Assembly (NCBI GenBank): GCA_030824725.1
Contig: JAPJRE010000044.1
Span: 1-16,660, forward strand
DNA length: 16,660 nucleotides
DNA from: Sphingomonas sp.
Lineage (GTDB): Bacteria > Pseudomonadota > Alphaproteobacteria > Sphingomonadales > Sphingomonadaceae
Direction of reading: 5' to 3'
Shown: positions 5,884-13,805 of the stretch, in pieces
Layout: every line of letters begins with the position of its first letter
Numbering within the stretch: position 1 is the stretch's first letter
Program-made: the position numbers and the translations under genes
Notes under the pieces: generated by a model
What the model was told of the DNA's origin: nothing
Seen by the model: the letters and a program-made list of their open reading frames with translations, nothing else
Databases searched by the model: none

Positions 5884-7209
5884 ATGATGGATCTGTTTCG
5901 CCACGGCCGCCGCGGCGCCTTCCCGCTCGCCGCGTGCCTGCTCCTTGCTCACCAGGCCGCGGCACAGCGCCTGACCGCCGCCGAAGCGACGATGACGCGC
6001 ACCGTGGATGCGGAACAGGCGCGATCGGTCGCGCTGCTGGAGAGGCTGGTCAACCAGAACAGCGGCACGCTCAACCTGGCGGGCGTCACCAAGGTGGGCA
6101 CGATGCTGCGGGCCGAGCTGGAGCCGTTGGGCTTCACCGTCACCTGGAAGCCGATGGATGCGGTGCAGCGCGCCGGCCACCTGATCGCCGTGCATCGCGG
6201 CAAGCCGGGCACCAAGCGGCTGCTGCTGATCGGCCATCTGGATACGGTGTTCGAGCCCAATTCGCCCTTCCAGACATTCGTCCGCAAGGGCGATCTGGCG
6301 GAAGGCCCGGGCGCGGGCGATGACAAGGGCGGCATGGTGGTGATGCTCGCCGCGCTGCGGGCGATGCAGGCCGCCGGCACGCTGAAACACGCCAATATCG
6401 AGATCGTGCTGACCGGGGACGAGGAAAAGTCCGGCAGCCCGCACAGCATCGCGCGCGCCGATCTGATCGCGGCGGGCAAGCGTGCCGATATCGCGCTCGA
6501 TTTCGAGGGGCTGGTGATCGATGGCGGGCGCGACATGGGATCGATCGCCCGGCGCTCGGCGATCGACTGGCGGATCACCGCCACCGGCAAGACCGGGCAC
6601 AGCTCGGGCATCTTCGGGCCCGGCGTGGGCGACGGGGCGATCAACGAACTGGCGCGGATCCTCGCCGCCTTCCGTAAGGAACTGCCGGAGCCCAACCTTA
6701 CTTTCAACACCGGCGTGATCGCCGGCGGCGCGCAGGCCACGCTCACCGAGAGCGGCGACGCACGCGCCGCGGGCAAGACCAACATCATCCCGCGGACGGC
6801 GATCGCGATCGGCGATTTCCGGACGCTGAGCCCGGAGCAGACCGCCCGGGTGCGCGCCAAGATGGAAGCGATCGTCGCAGCGCACGCGCCGGAGACCGAT
6901 GCCAGGATCGAATTCGGCGAAGGCTATCCGGCGATGGCGCCCACCGACGGCAACCGCGCGCTGCTCGCCGCGCTCAACGGGGTCAACCGCGATCTCGGCC
7001 TGCCCGAAATGCCGGCGCTGGATCCGCGCAAGCGCGGGGCAGGGGACGTGTCCTTTGTCGCGGCCGATGTCGACAGCCTGGCGGGGCTGGGGCCCTATAG
7101 CACCGGCGACCACGCCCCCGGCGAGACCGTGGACCTCGACAGCATCCGCCGCCAGGCCAAGCGCGCCGCGATCCTGATGTCGCGGCTCAGCGCCGAGCGC
7201 GCCCGGTGA
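5884..7209 (+). CDS. Exported M20 family metallopeptidase (carboxypeptidase G2-like)
   Basis: A 441-aa zinc hydrolase with a signal peptide (about residues 1-27, ending HQAAA). The M20 metal sites are all visible: H118 in GHLDT (D120 supporting), bridging D146 in GAGDDKGG, catalytic E180 and ligand E181 in TGDEEKSG, the acidic LDFEG site (206-209) and H410 in STGDHAPGE. A dimerisation/lid domain (about 215-330) with ATGKTGHSSGIFG lies between the two catalytic halves. The pattern matches glutamate carboxypeptidase (CPG2)-type enzymes, which remove C-terminal residues or cleave N-acyl amino acids in the periplasm. Adjacent ATGs occur at 5884 and 5887; AGGGGA about 6 bp upstream favours either. 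The stop overlaps the ThuA gene start by 4 bp, implying translational coupling. The substrate is unknown. Confidence 0.88.
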   Translation: MMDLFRHGRRGAFPLAACLLLAHQAAAQRLTAAEATMTRTVDAEQARSVALLERLVNQNSGTLNLAGVTKVGTMLRAELEPLGFTVTWKPMDAVQRAGHLIAVHRGKPGTKRLLLIGHLDTVFEPNSPFQTFVRKGDLAEGPGAGDDKGGMVVMLAALRAMQAAGTLKHANIEIVLTGDEEKSGSPHSIARADLIAAGKRADIALDFEGLVIDGGRDMGSIARRSAIDWRITATGKTGHSSGIFGPGVGDGAINELARILAAFRKELPEPNLTFNTGVIAGGAQATLTESGDARAAGKTNIIPRTAIAIGDFRTLSPEQTARVRAKMEAIVAAHAPETDARIEFGEGYPAMAPTDGNRALLAALNGVNRDLGLPEMPALDPRKRGAGDVSFVAADVDSLAGLGPYSTGDHAPGETVDLDSIRRQAKRAAILMSRLSAERAR

Positions 7210-7973
7210 AGCGCTGGCTGTCGCTGCTGCTCGCGCTCGCCGCGCTGCTGGTGCCCGCGCTCGGCCGGGCCGATCCGCAGTTCACGGTGCTGGTGATCGC
7301 CGCGCCGAGCACCTATCACTACGAATATATCCCCGTCGCCCGCGACAGCCTCGAGCGGCTGGGGCGTCTCCACGCCTTCGCGATCGACTGGCACAAGGAC
7401 GGCGTCCCGCTCGACGGCGACCTCAAGCGCTACGCCGTCGTCCTGCTGCTCAACACGCCGGCCGACACGTTCACTCCTACCCAGCGCGCGGGGCTGGAGC
7501 GGTATCTGCAGGGCGGCGGCAATGCAGTGGTGGTGCACCGCGCCGCGATCATCCCGGCCGGGGTCTGGCCCTGGTACGAGAAGCTGGTCGGCCGCAGCTT
7601 CGTCAACCACCCGATGATCCAGACCGGGGTGGTGACGGTGCTCGACAAAGGCTTCCCGGCGGCCTTCGGATTGCCCGAGCGCTGGCTGTGGAGCGACGAA
7701 TTCTATGTTACCGCCAATCCGTTCGACATCGCCATCCACCGCGTTCTCGGCGTCGACGAGGCGAGCTACGATCCCACCCGCATCTGGCCGGGGCAGGTGG
7801 GGCACCGGATGGGCAAGGATCATCCCGAGGCCTGGTTCCATGCCTATGAGAAGGGCAGGGTGTTCGTGACCCTGCTCGGCCATGAGGGGGAGATGTACCG
7901 CGACGACCGCTATCTCCAGCACCTGCTGGGAGGCATCACCTGGGCGGCGACGGGGCTCGGCCAGCAGCGCTGA
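7206..7973 (+). CDS. Exported ThuA domain-containing protein
   Basis: A 255-aa protein with a signal peptide (1-22) and a ThuA fold, a class I glutamine-amidotransferase-like fold named from trehalose utilisation. Diagnostic stretches are VVLLLNTPADTFTPTQRAGLERYLQGGGNAVVVHRA (78-113), LVGRSFVNHP (127-136), DEFYVTANP (164-172) and GRVFVTLLGHEGEMYRDDRYLQHLLGGITWA (217-247). The usual 'GVH' after the glycines is VVH here. The start is a GTG at 7206 whose last bases form the TGA of the M20 gene (GTGA overlap), so translation is coupled. The biochemical role of ThuA proteins is poorly defined; many sit in carbohydrate clusters. Pairing with an exported peptidase suggests a shared periplasmic substrate, but this is inference. 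Confidence 0.85.
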   Translation: MKRWLSLLLALAALLVPALGRADPQFTVLVIAAPSTYHYEYIPVARDSLERLGRLHAFAIDWHKDGVPLDGDLKRYAVVLLLNTPADTFTPTQRAGLERYLQGGGNAVVVHRAAIIPAGVWPWYEKLVGRSFVNHPMIQTGVVTVLDKGFPAAFGLPERWLWSDEFYVTANPFDIAIHRVLGVDEASYDPTRIWPGQVGHRMGKDHPEAWFHAYEKGRVFVTLLGHEGEMYRDDRYLQHLLGGITWAATGLGQQR

Positions 7974-7991
7974 GCGGTCTTTTGAAATCCG

Positions 7992-8028
7992 CGGTTTGGA
8001 AATGCGCTTACGGCGCATTTCCAAACCG
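7992..8028. terminator. Perfect 16-bp hairpin between convergent genes
   Basis: CGGTTTGGAAATGCGC (7992-8007) is perfectly complementary to 8013-8028 around the 5-base loop TTACG. It lies between the ThuA gene stop (7973) and the stop of the convergent 107-aa gene (8042). Position suggests a bidirectional terminator. There is no T-run on either strand, so it may instead be a Rho-protected 3' end or a dispersed repeat unit. Confidence 0.55.
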
Positions 8029-8041
8029 ACTCTGCGCTGGC

Positions 8042-8365
8042 TCAGCTCTCGTGCGCGGCGCGGCGCATCGCCAGCACCGCGTTGATCCGGTCGGTCGACT
8101 TGTCCTCGACACAGGCCTTGAGGTGGCGGCGGGTCGGCACGCCGTCGGCGACGCATTGCTCGGCGACGCCGCAGGGAATCGCATCGAGGTCGCTATGGCC
8201 CGAGCTGCGCGTGATGCGGCAGCTGCGCAGGCTCATCCCTTCCTTGTGCTTGTCGGTCTTGAGATCGACCTTGATCATTCGCAGCTGGCGCGAAACGACG
8301 ATGATCTCCTCCTCGGCGTTGAACGCAGGGCTGGTCTGCAGCATCAGCAGGATAGGCAGGATCAT
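8042..8365 (-). CDS. Hypothetical secreted protein with four cysteines
   Basis: This 107-aa product has a short hydrophobic N-terminus (MILPILLMLQTSPAFNA) that looks like a signal peptide cleaved near residue 17. The mature part is charged and has exactly four cysteines (C49, C65, C71, C85), consistent with two disulfides in the periplasm. I recognise no domain. The ATG at 8365 has GGAG about 8 bp upstream. It lies 69 bp downstream of the Mfd-like gene on the same strand and may be its distal operon member, although an exported protein is an unlikely partner for a DNA translocase. It is probably a real gene; its function is unknown. Confidence 0.65.
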   Translation of the reverse strand: MILPILLMLQTSPAFNAEEEIIVVSRQLRMIKVDLKTDKHKEGMSLRSCRITRSSGHSDLDAIPCGVAEQCVADGVPTRRHLKACVEDKSTDRINAVLAMRRAAHES

Positions 8366-8434
8366 GACGCCACTCCTCTCCGGTTTCTGGTATTTTGCCG
8401 CAGCCTAGGCCGGGTGGGACCCAAGCACAACGCG

Positions 8435-11400
8435 TCAATCGTCCACCATCGCCTCCAGAGCCGTTTCGATCCGCGCCAGCCGCGCCGAAGGATTCTCGAT
8501 ACGCTCGGCGAGCAGCAGCCGGTCGCCCTTTTCGGCGAGTCCCGCAGCCCCGGCGTCGCCGGCGAAATCCGCCCGTGGGGTAAAGGCGATCGCGGCGGGG
8601 CCGGCATCGATGCGGGCGATCCGCAGCGCCAGCGCCTGGGCGCGGACCCGTGCCACCGCCAGCAGCGTCGCGGCGGCATCGGGCAACGCGCCGAACCGGT
8701 CCTCCAGTTCCGCCTCCAGCGCGTCGATCGCGGCACCGTCTTCGGCGCGGGCGAGCCGCACATAGAATTCGACGCGCAGTTCTTCCTCGGGGATCCAGTC
8801 GGCGGGCAGCTGGCCCTGCAGCCCCAGATGCAGTTCCGGCGTCCAGCGCTCCACCGTCTCGCCGCGCGCGGTGCGCAGGGCCGCCTCCAGCAAATGCTGG
8901 TACAGGTCCACACCGATCAGCTTCATATGCCCGGCCTGCGCCTCGCCGAGCAGATCGCCGGCGCCGCGCGTGTCGAGATCCTGCGCGCTGATCGCGAACC
9001 CGGCGCCGAGCCGGTCGAACGCCTCCAGCGTGCGCAGCCGCTTGAGCGTGCGCGCGCCGATCGGCTTGTCGGGCGCGGTGAGCAGCAGCACCTGGCCGCG
9101 CCGGCTGCCGCGCCCCACCCGGCCGCGCAGCTGGTGGAGCTGGCTCAGCCCGAAGCGATCGGCGCGGTAGAGCACCATGGTGTTGGCGCGGGGCACGTCG
9201 AGCCCGGCCTCGATGATGTTGGTGGCGAGCAGCACGTCGCCGTCGCCGCGCCCGAAGCGCACCATCGCCTCGTCGATCTCGGCCGCCGGCATCTTGCCGT
9301 GCGCCTGGAGCAGTTCGAGCTCGGGCACCAGCCGGGCGATCTTCTCGGCGAGCGGGGCCATGTCCTCGATGCGCGGCACGACGACGAAGCTCTGGCCGCC
9401 GCGGCTCCGCTCGCGCAGCAGCGCCGCGCGCACCACGCCCTCGTCGAACACGCCCACGGCGGTGCGGATCGGCTGGCGCCGGGCAGGGGGCGTGGCGATG
9501 ACCGAGAGGTGCTGGATGCCCACCAAGGCCGCCTGCAGCGTGCGGGGGATCGGCGTGGCGCTCAGCGTCAGCACATGGCCGGCGCCGCGGGTGCGGAGCT
9601 TCGCCTTGTCCGCGGCGCCGAAGCGCTGCTCCTCGTCGATGATGACGAGCGCGAGCCGGTCATAGGCAACGCCCTTGCCGGCCACCGCCCCGGTGCCGAT
9701 CACGACCTGGATCGATCCGTCGGCCAGCCCCGCCTTCACCCGTTTCTTCTCCGCCGCGCTCGACAGGCGGGAGAGGCCCGCCACCGCGATGCCGGTCCCC
9801 TCGAAGCGCTCGGTGAAGGTCTCCAGATGCTGGCGCGCGAGCACCGTCGTCGGGGCGGCGACGGCCACCTGATGCCCCGCCAGCGCGGCGAGCGCGGCGG
9901 CGCGCAGCGCGACCTCGGTCTTGCCGAAGCCGACATCGCCGATCACCAGCCGGTCCATCGGCGTGCCCGCGGCGAGATCGTCCCGCACCGCCGCGATCGC
10001 CCGCGCCTGGTCGCGCGTCTCCGGATAGGGGAAGCCGGCGACGAAGCGCTCATAGGCGGCGGTATCCGGCGCCAGCATCGGGGCGGTCTGTGCCATCCGC
10101 GCCTCGGCAAGCGCGATCATGCCGCGCGCGGTTTCGGCTATGGCGGCATCGATCATGCCGCGGCGCTTTTCCCAGCTCGATCCGTCCAGCTTGTCGCGCG
10201 TCACCGCATCGGCATCGCCGCCATAGCGCCACAGCCGGTCGGCCTCGGCGACCGGCACCAGCCGCACGCCGCCCTCGGCATAGCTGAGCGCGATCGCATC
10301 GCCGCCGGCCGCCTCCTCGCCGGGCATCGGGGCGAGCCCGGTGACCATGGCGATGCCGTGATCCTCATGCACCACCAGATCGCCGAGGCGAATCTCGGTC
10401 TGGCCGAACAGCGCGGTGTCGGCGGCACCGTGCTGGCCGCTGTCGCGCTCGGCGCGGCTGCCCAGCAGGTCGCCGGCGGCAACGGCGAGCACGTCGTCGC
10501 GGCGGAAGCCCCGATCGACGGGGGCCTCCAGCAACGCGACGCTGCCCGCCGGCCGGCTGCGCAGCTCGGCCCAGCTGGCCACCGTCTCGAGATCGGCCTT
10601 CAGGGCGCCGGCGACCCGGCTGCGCAGGAAGCGAAGGTCGCGCGCGCTGCCGAGCAGGATGACGCGGTCCCCCGCTGCCATGGCGGCGTGTGCGGCGCGG
10701 GCAAAGGCGCGCAGCGGCGCCCGGCCCTCGATGAAGCGGGGCGGGGGATCTCCGGCGGCCGCAAGGTCGAGCGGGGGATGCGCCGCGACCGCCGCGCGCC
10801 ACGCCTTGTCCTCCAGGACGTCGCGCGACGCGCGTCCAGGACGCCGCCGCCTTGTGTCTGCGGCAAGCGCAAGGAAGCGGGCCCGTCGATCCTCGGCAGC
10901 AGGCTCGATCGCCAGCCGCGCCTCCGGCAGATGCGCCGTCAGCGGCACCGCGTCCTCGCCGAGCGACGGCTCAGCGACGCGGCCGAGTTCCTGCGCGTCG
11001 CATTCCCCCGTGGTCCGCTGGGTGGCGGGATCGTAGCTGCGCAGCGCGATCACCCGTCCGTCGGCGGCTTCGATGCGCCGCGGCTCGGATGCATCGGCGG
11101 GGTAGACGTCCAGCACCTGCCCGCGCAGCGCGACCTCGCCCGGCTCGTCGACCCGTTCGTCCTCGACATAGCCGGCCTCGACCAACGCCGCGAACAGCGC
11201 CGCGAGGTCGACGGGCGCGCCAGTGGCGACGCGCGGCGGCGCCGCCTCGAAGGCCCGGGGCGGGGGATAGCGCCGGCCGAGCGCCTCGCCGGTGGTGATG
11301 CAGGCCAGGCGCGGCCGCTCCTCGGCCTGCCGGGCCAGATACAGGCGCCGGAGTGCGGCGACGCGTTCGCCGACATTGGCGGGGGAGGCGGGGGCGGCAT

Positions 11401-11629
11401 CGCCGGGCAGCGCGTCGCTGCCGGGGCAGAGGACGACGACCGCGTCCGGCACCAGGGCGGCAAGCGTGCGGGCGACCGCAAGGGCGCGGGGCTCGTCGGC
11501 GGCGGCGAACAGCAGATCGCGGTCGCCAAGCGATTCGGCGAGACGCGCCGCAACGTCGCCGATCGCCAGCGGAGCGGGCGCCTTGGCCGGCGCGATCGCG
11601 CGCACGATGGGATCGCGGGAAGAAGCCAT
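8435..11629 (-). CDS. Divergent Mfd-family (transcription-repair coupling factor-like) helicase
   Basis: This 1064-aa superfamily 2 translocase has Mfd architecture. A UvrB-like N-terminal region (about 20-400) precedes a CarD-like RNA polymerase-interaction segment (about 411-470, TEIRLGDLVVHEDHGIA). Two RecA lobes follow with GDVGFGKTE (564-572; K570), DEEQ (665-668), SATPIPRTL (690-698), TNIIEAGLDVPRANT (803-817) and QLRGRVGRG (833-841). A TRCF-type C-terminal domain ends the protein (about 930-1064). Canonical Mfd displaces stalled RNA polymerase and recruits UvrA; E. coli Mfd is 1148 aa. Here the N-terminal UvrB-like part is shortened and changed, with GSDALPGD where Mfd has a WDCLPYD-type motif, and the polymerase-interaction segment lacks the usual LYLPV. 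It may be a second, paralogous Mfd and not the housekeeping copy. The motor is intact. Start 11629 has only a weak AAGG upstream. Confidence 0.8.
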   Translation of the reverse strand: MASSRDPIVRAIAPAKAPAPLAIGDVAARLAESLGDRDLLFAAADEPRALAVARTLAALVPDAVVVLCPGSDALPGDAAPASPANVGERVAALRRLYLARQAEERPRLACITTGEALGRRYPPPRAFEAAPPRVATGAPVDLAALFAALVEAGYVEDERVDEPGEVALRGQVLDVYPADASEPRRIEAADGRVIALRSYDPATQRTTGECDAQELGRVAEPSLGEDAVPLTAHLPEARLAIEPAAEDRRARFLALAADTRRRRPGRASRDVLEDKAWRAAVAAHPPLDLAAAGDPPPRFIEGRAPLRAFARAAHAAMAAGDRVILLGSARDLRFLRSRVAGALKADLETVASWAELRSRPAGSVALLEAPVDRGFRRDDVLAVAAGDLLGSRAERDSGQHGAADTALFGQTEIRLGDLVVHEDHGIAMVTGLAPMPGEEAAGGDAIALSYAEGGVRLVPVAEADRLWRYGGDADAVTRDKLDGSSWEKRRGMIDAAIAETARGMIALAEARMAQTAPMLAPDTAAYERFVAGFPYPETRDQARAIAAVRDDLAAGTPMDRLVIGDVGFGKTEVALRAAALAALAGHQVAVAAPTTVLARQHLETFTERFEGTGIAVAGLSRLSSAAEKKRVKAGLADGSIQVVIGTGAVAGKGVAYDRLALVIIDEEQRFGAADKAKLRTRGAGHVLTLSATPIPRTLQAALVGIQHLSVIATPPARRQPIRTAVGVFDEGVVRAALLRERSRGGQSFVVVPRIEDMAPLAEKIARLVPELELLQAHGKMPAAEIDEAMVRFGRGDGDVLLATNIIEAGLDVPRANTMVLYRADRFGLSQLHQLRGRVGRGSRRGQVLLLTAPDKPIGARTLKRLRTLEAFDRLGAGFAISAQDLDTRGAGDLLGEAQAGHMKLIGVDLYQHLLEAALRTARGETVERWTPELHLGLQGQLPADWIPEEELRVEFYVRLARAEDGAAIDALEAELEDRFGALPDAAATLLAVARVRAQALALRIARIDAGPAAIAFTPRADFAGDAGAAGLAEKGDRLLLAERIENPSARLARIETALEAMVDD

Positions 11630-11789
11630 GCAGGAAAAGCCTTCGGAACGAGCAAGCTATCGCTAACGAGCGGTCTCCCGCGCCGTTCCAGCGCCACGAT
11701 CGGCGGCATCGCTGCGGCGTTCCCCGGGCGGCGCAGCCCGTGCTGACCCTTCCGGTTCGCCCCAAAATGTGCATGGGTTCACCCAAGCC

Positions 11790-11841
11790 TTGCGCTTTTG
11801 TAGCATACCGTATACGAAATCGATCAACCCCTATGGAGGAT
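11790..11841 (+). promoter_or_regulatory. Promoter/operator and RBS of the hydroxyproline operon
   Basis: ATACCGTATAC (11805-11815) matches ATACAGTATAC in the GntR/oxidoreductase intergenic region at 10 of 11 bases. TTGCGC (11790-11795) and TATACG (11811-11816), 15 bp apart, form a possible promoter whose -10 lies inside the motif, so a bound repressor would block it. GGAGGA (11836-11841), 9 bp before ATG 11851, is a strong ribosome site and fixes that start over the in-frame ATG at 11833. The operator role is inferred. Confidence 0.5.
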
Positions 11842-11850
11842 CGTGTTCTT

Positions 11851-12774
11851 ATGACTGCAGCCAAGACGCTCTGGACCGGCGTCTATCCCGCGGCGACCAC
11901 CCAGTTCGCCGAGGATCTCTCGATCGATTTCAATGCCACCCAGCGCACCCAGGCGGCGCTGGTGGACGATGGTGTGGACGGATTGATCCTGCTTGGCACC
12001 TGCGGCGAGAACAATTCGCTCGAGCCCGAGGAGAAGCGCCAGGTGCTGCGTGCCGGCGTCGAGGCCGTCGGTGGCCGCGTGCCGCTGGTCGCGGGCGTAT
12101 CGGAATTCACCACTGCGCGTGCGATCGACTATGCCCGCGATGCGGAGAAGATCGGCATCGATGCGTTGATGCTGCTGCCGGCGATGGTCTATGTGCCGAC
12201 GCCCGAGGAACTGGAGGCGCATTTCCGCGCCGTCGCGGCGGCAACCTCGCTGCCGATCATGCTCTACAACAATCCGCCGGCCTATCGCGTATCGATCGGC
12301 ACCGAGACGCTGGACCGCCTGATCGACGTCAAGAACATCGTGGCGGTGAAGGAAAGCGCGCCCGATCCGCGCCGCTTCACCGATCTCTTCAACCGCTATG
12401 GCGATCGCTATACGCTGATGGCGGGCCTGGACGACGTGGCGCTGGAAGGCCTGTTCCTCGGCGCCTCGGGCTGGGTCTCGGGCCTCACCAGCGCCTTCCC
12501 GGAAGAATCGGTACGGCTGGTCGCGGCGTTCAACGAAGGCCGCTACGACGAGGCCCGCGCCATCTACCGCTGGTTCATGCCACTGCTCCACCTCGATGCC
12601 GAGCACGACCTGGTCCAGTCGATCAAGCTCGCCGAGCAGATCATGGGCCGTGGCAGCGAGCGTGTCCGCCTGCCGCGCCTGCCGCTTTCGGGCGCGCGCC
12701 GCGCCCAGGTTACCGCCTGGGTCGAGGAAGCCGCGGCGACCCGCCCCAGCCAGCGCGCCGCCAAGGCAGCCTGA
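11851..12774 (+). CDS. DapA-family aldolase/deaminase, probable pyrroline-4-hydroxy-2-carboxylate deaminase
   Basis: A 307-aa TIM-barrel enzyme of the dihydrodipicolinate synthase/N-acetylneuraminate lyase superfamily. The Schiff-base lysine is K167 in NIVAVKESAPDPRRF, the conserved tyrosine is Y139 in PIMLYNNPPAYRV, and the substrate-carboxylate loop is GTCGEN (49-54) in place of the usual GTTGE. In hydroxyproline degradation this family supplies the deaminase (LhpC type, EC 3.5.4.22) that converts 1-pyrroline-4-hydroxy-2-carboxylate to 2-oxoglutarate semialdehyde. That assignment rests on the next gene, a proline-racemase family epimerase 8 bp downstream, and on the FAD oxidoreductase nearby. 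True DapA or a sugar-acid aldolase is less likely in this setting. Cytoplasmic; first gene of a three-gene operon. Confidence 0.8.
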   Translation: MTAAKTLWTGVYPAATTQFAEDLSIDFNATQRTQAALVDDGVDGLILLGTCGENNSLEPEEKRQVLRAGVEAVGGRVPLVAGVSEFTTARAIDYARDAEKIGIDALMLLPAMVYVPTPEELEAHFRAVAAATSLPIMLYNNPPAYRVSIGTETLDRLIDVKNIVAVKESAPDPRRFTDLFNRYGDRYTLMAGLDDVALEGLFLGASGWVSGLTSAFPEESVRLVAAFNEGRYDEARAIYRWFMPLLHLDAEHDLVQSIKLAEQIMGRGSERVRLPRLPLSGARRAQVTAWVEEAAATRPSQRAAKAA

Positions 12775-12782
12775 GGAAAACC

Positions 12783-13781
12783 ATGCGCCACACCTTCTTC
12801 TGCATCGACGGCCACACCGCGGGAAACCCGGTGCGGCTGGTCGCGGGCGGCGCACCGCTGCTCCGCGGCGGCGACATGCTGGCGCGGCGCGCGGACTTTC
12901 TCGAGCGGTTCGACTGGATCCGCACCGGCCTCTGCTTCGAGCCGCGCGGGCACGACATGATGTCGGGCGGGTTCCTCTACCCGCCCACCCGCGACGACGC
13001 CGATTGCGGCATCCTGTTCATCGAGACCTCGGGCTGCCTGCCGATGTGCGGCCACGGCACGATCGGGATGGTCACCTTCGGGCTCGAACACGGCCTGATC
13101 ACGCCGTGCACGCCCGGCCAGCTGCGCATCGAAGTGCCGGCGGGGGTGATCGACATCGCCTATGAAATGACGGGCGACCGGGTGCGCTGGGTGCGCATCC
13201 GCAACGTGCCCGCCTATGTCGCCGCACGCGGCATCGAGATCGAGGTGCCGGGCTTTGGCCCGCTCCGAATCGACGTCTCCTATGGCGGCAATTATTACGC
13301 GATCATCGAGCCGCAGGGGCCCTATACCGGCCTCGACGATCTCGGCGCTTCGCGCATCGTCGAGCTCAGCCGCACCATCCGCGAGATGGTGCGCGACAAG
13401 GTAGAGCCGGTGCATCCGCTCGACGACCGCATCCGCGGCGTGAGCCATGTCCTCTGGGCCGACAAGCCCAAGGGCGAGGGCGCCGATGGCCGCAACGCCG
13501 TGTTCTACGGCGAACGCGCGATCGATCGCAGCCCGTGCGGCACCGGCACCTCGGCGCGACTGGCGCATCTGGAGCAGCAGGGCCGGCTGAACGTCGGCGA
13601 TCGCTTCGTCCATGAAAGCTATATCGGCAGCCGGTTCATCGGCCGGGTCGAGGAAGCGGTGATGGTGGGCGATCGCCCCGGCATCATCCCCTCGATCGAA
13701 GGCTCGGCGATCGCCACCGGCTTCAACACCATCTGGATCGACCGCGAGGACCCGTTCTGGGCCGGCTTCTCGGTCGTCTGA
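12783..13781 (+). CDS. Proline racemase family, probable 4-hydroxyproline 2-epimerase
   Basis: A 332-aa PLP-independent epimerase. The two catalytic cysteines are present: C89 in MCGHGTIG and C252 in RSPCGTGTSARLA, with D248 just before. A Cys/Cys pair marks racemase or epimerase activity, while the trans-3-hydroxyproline dehydratases of the family replace a cysteine. FIETSGCLPMCGHG and GGNYYAII (168-175) are typical of 4-hydroxyproline epimerases (LhpA type), which convert trans-4-hydroxy-L-proline to cis-4-hydroxy-D-proline. ATG 12783 follows the deaminase stop by 8 bp, with the Shine-Dalgarno (TGAGGA) overlapping that stop, so the two are cotranslated. Cytoplasmic. Proline racemase itself is possible but the neighbours favour hydroxyproline. 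Confidence 0.87.
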   Translation: MRHTFFCIDGHTAGNPVRLVAGGAPLLRGGDMLARRADFLERFDWIRTGLCFEPRGHDMMSGGFLYPPTRDDADCGILFIETSGCLPMCGHGTIGMVTFGLEHGLITPCTPGQLRIEVPAGVIDIAYEMTGDRVRWVRIRNVPAYVAARGIEIEVPGFGPLRIDVSYGGNYYAIIEPQGPYTGLDDLGASRIVELSRTIREMVRDKVEPVHPLDDRIRGVSHVLWADKPKGEGADGRNAVFYGERAIDRSPCGTGTSARLAHLEQQGRLNVGDRFVHESYIGSRFIGRVEEAVMVGDRPGIIPSIEGSAIATGFNTIWIDREDPFWAGFSVV

Positions 13782-13805
13782 TCACACGAGAATATTGGGG
13801 GACGC

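Noticed and set aside
7982..11746. Plus-strand ORF of 1254 codons opposite the Mfd-like gene
   Set aside because: It is the antisense shadow of a gene with all helicase motifs; its composition is Arg/Gln/His/Ala-rich and lacks domain structure.
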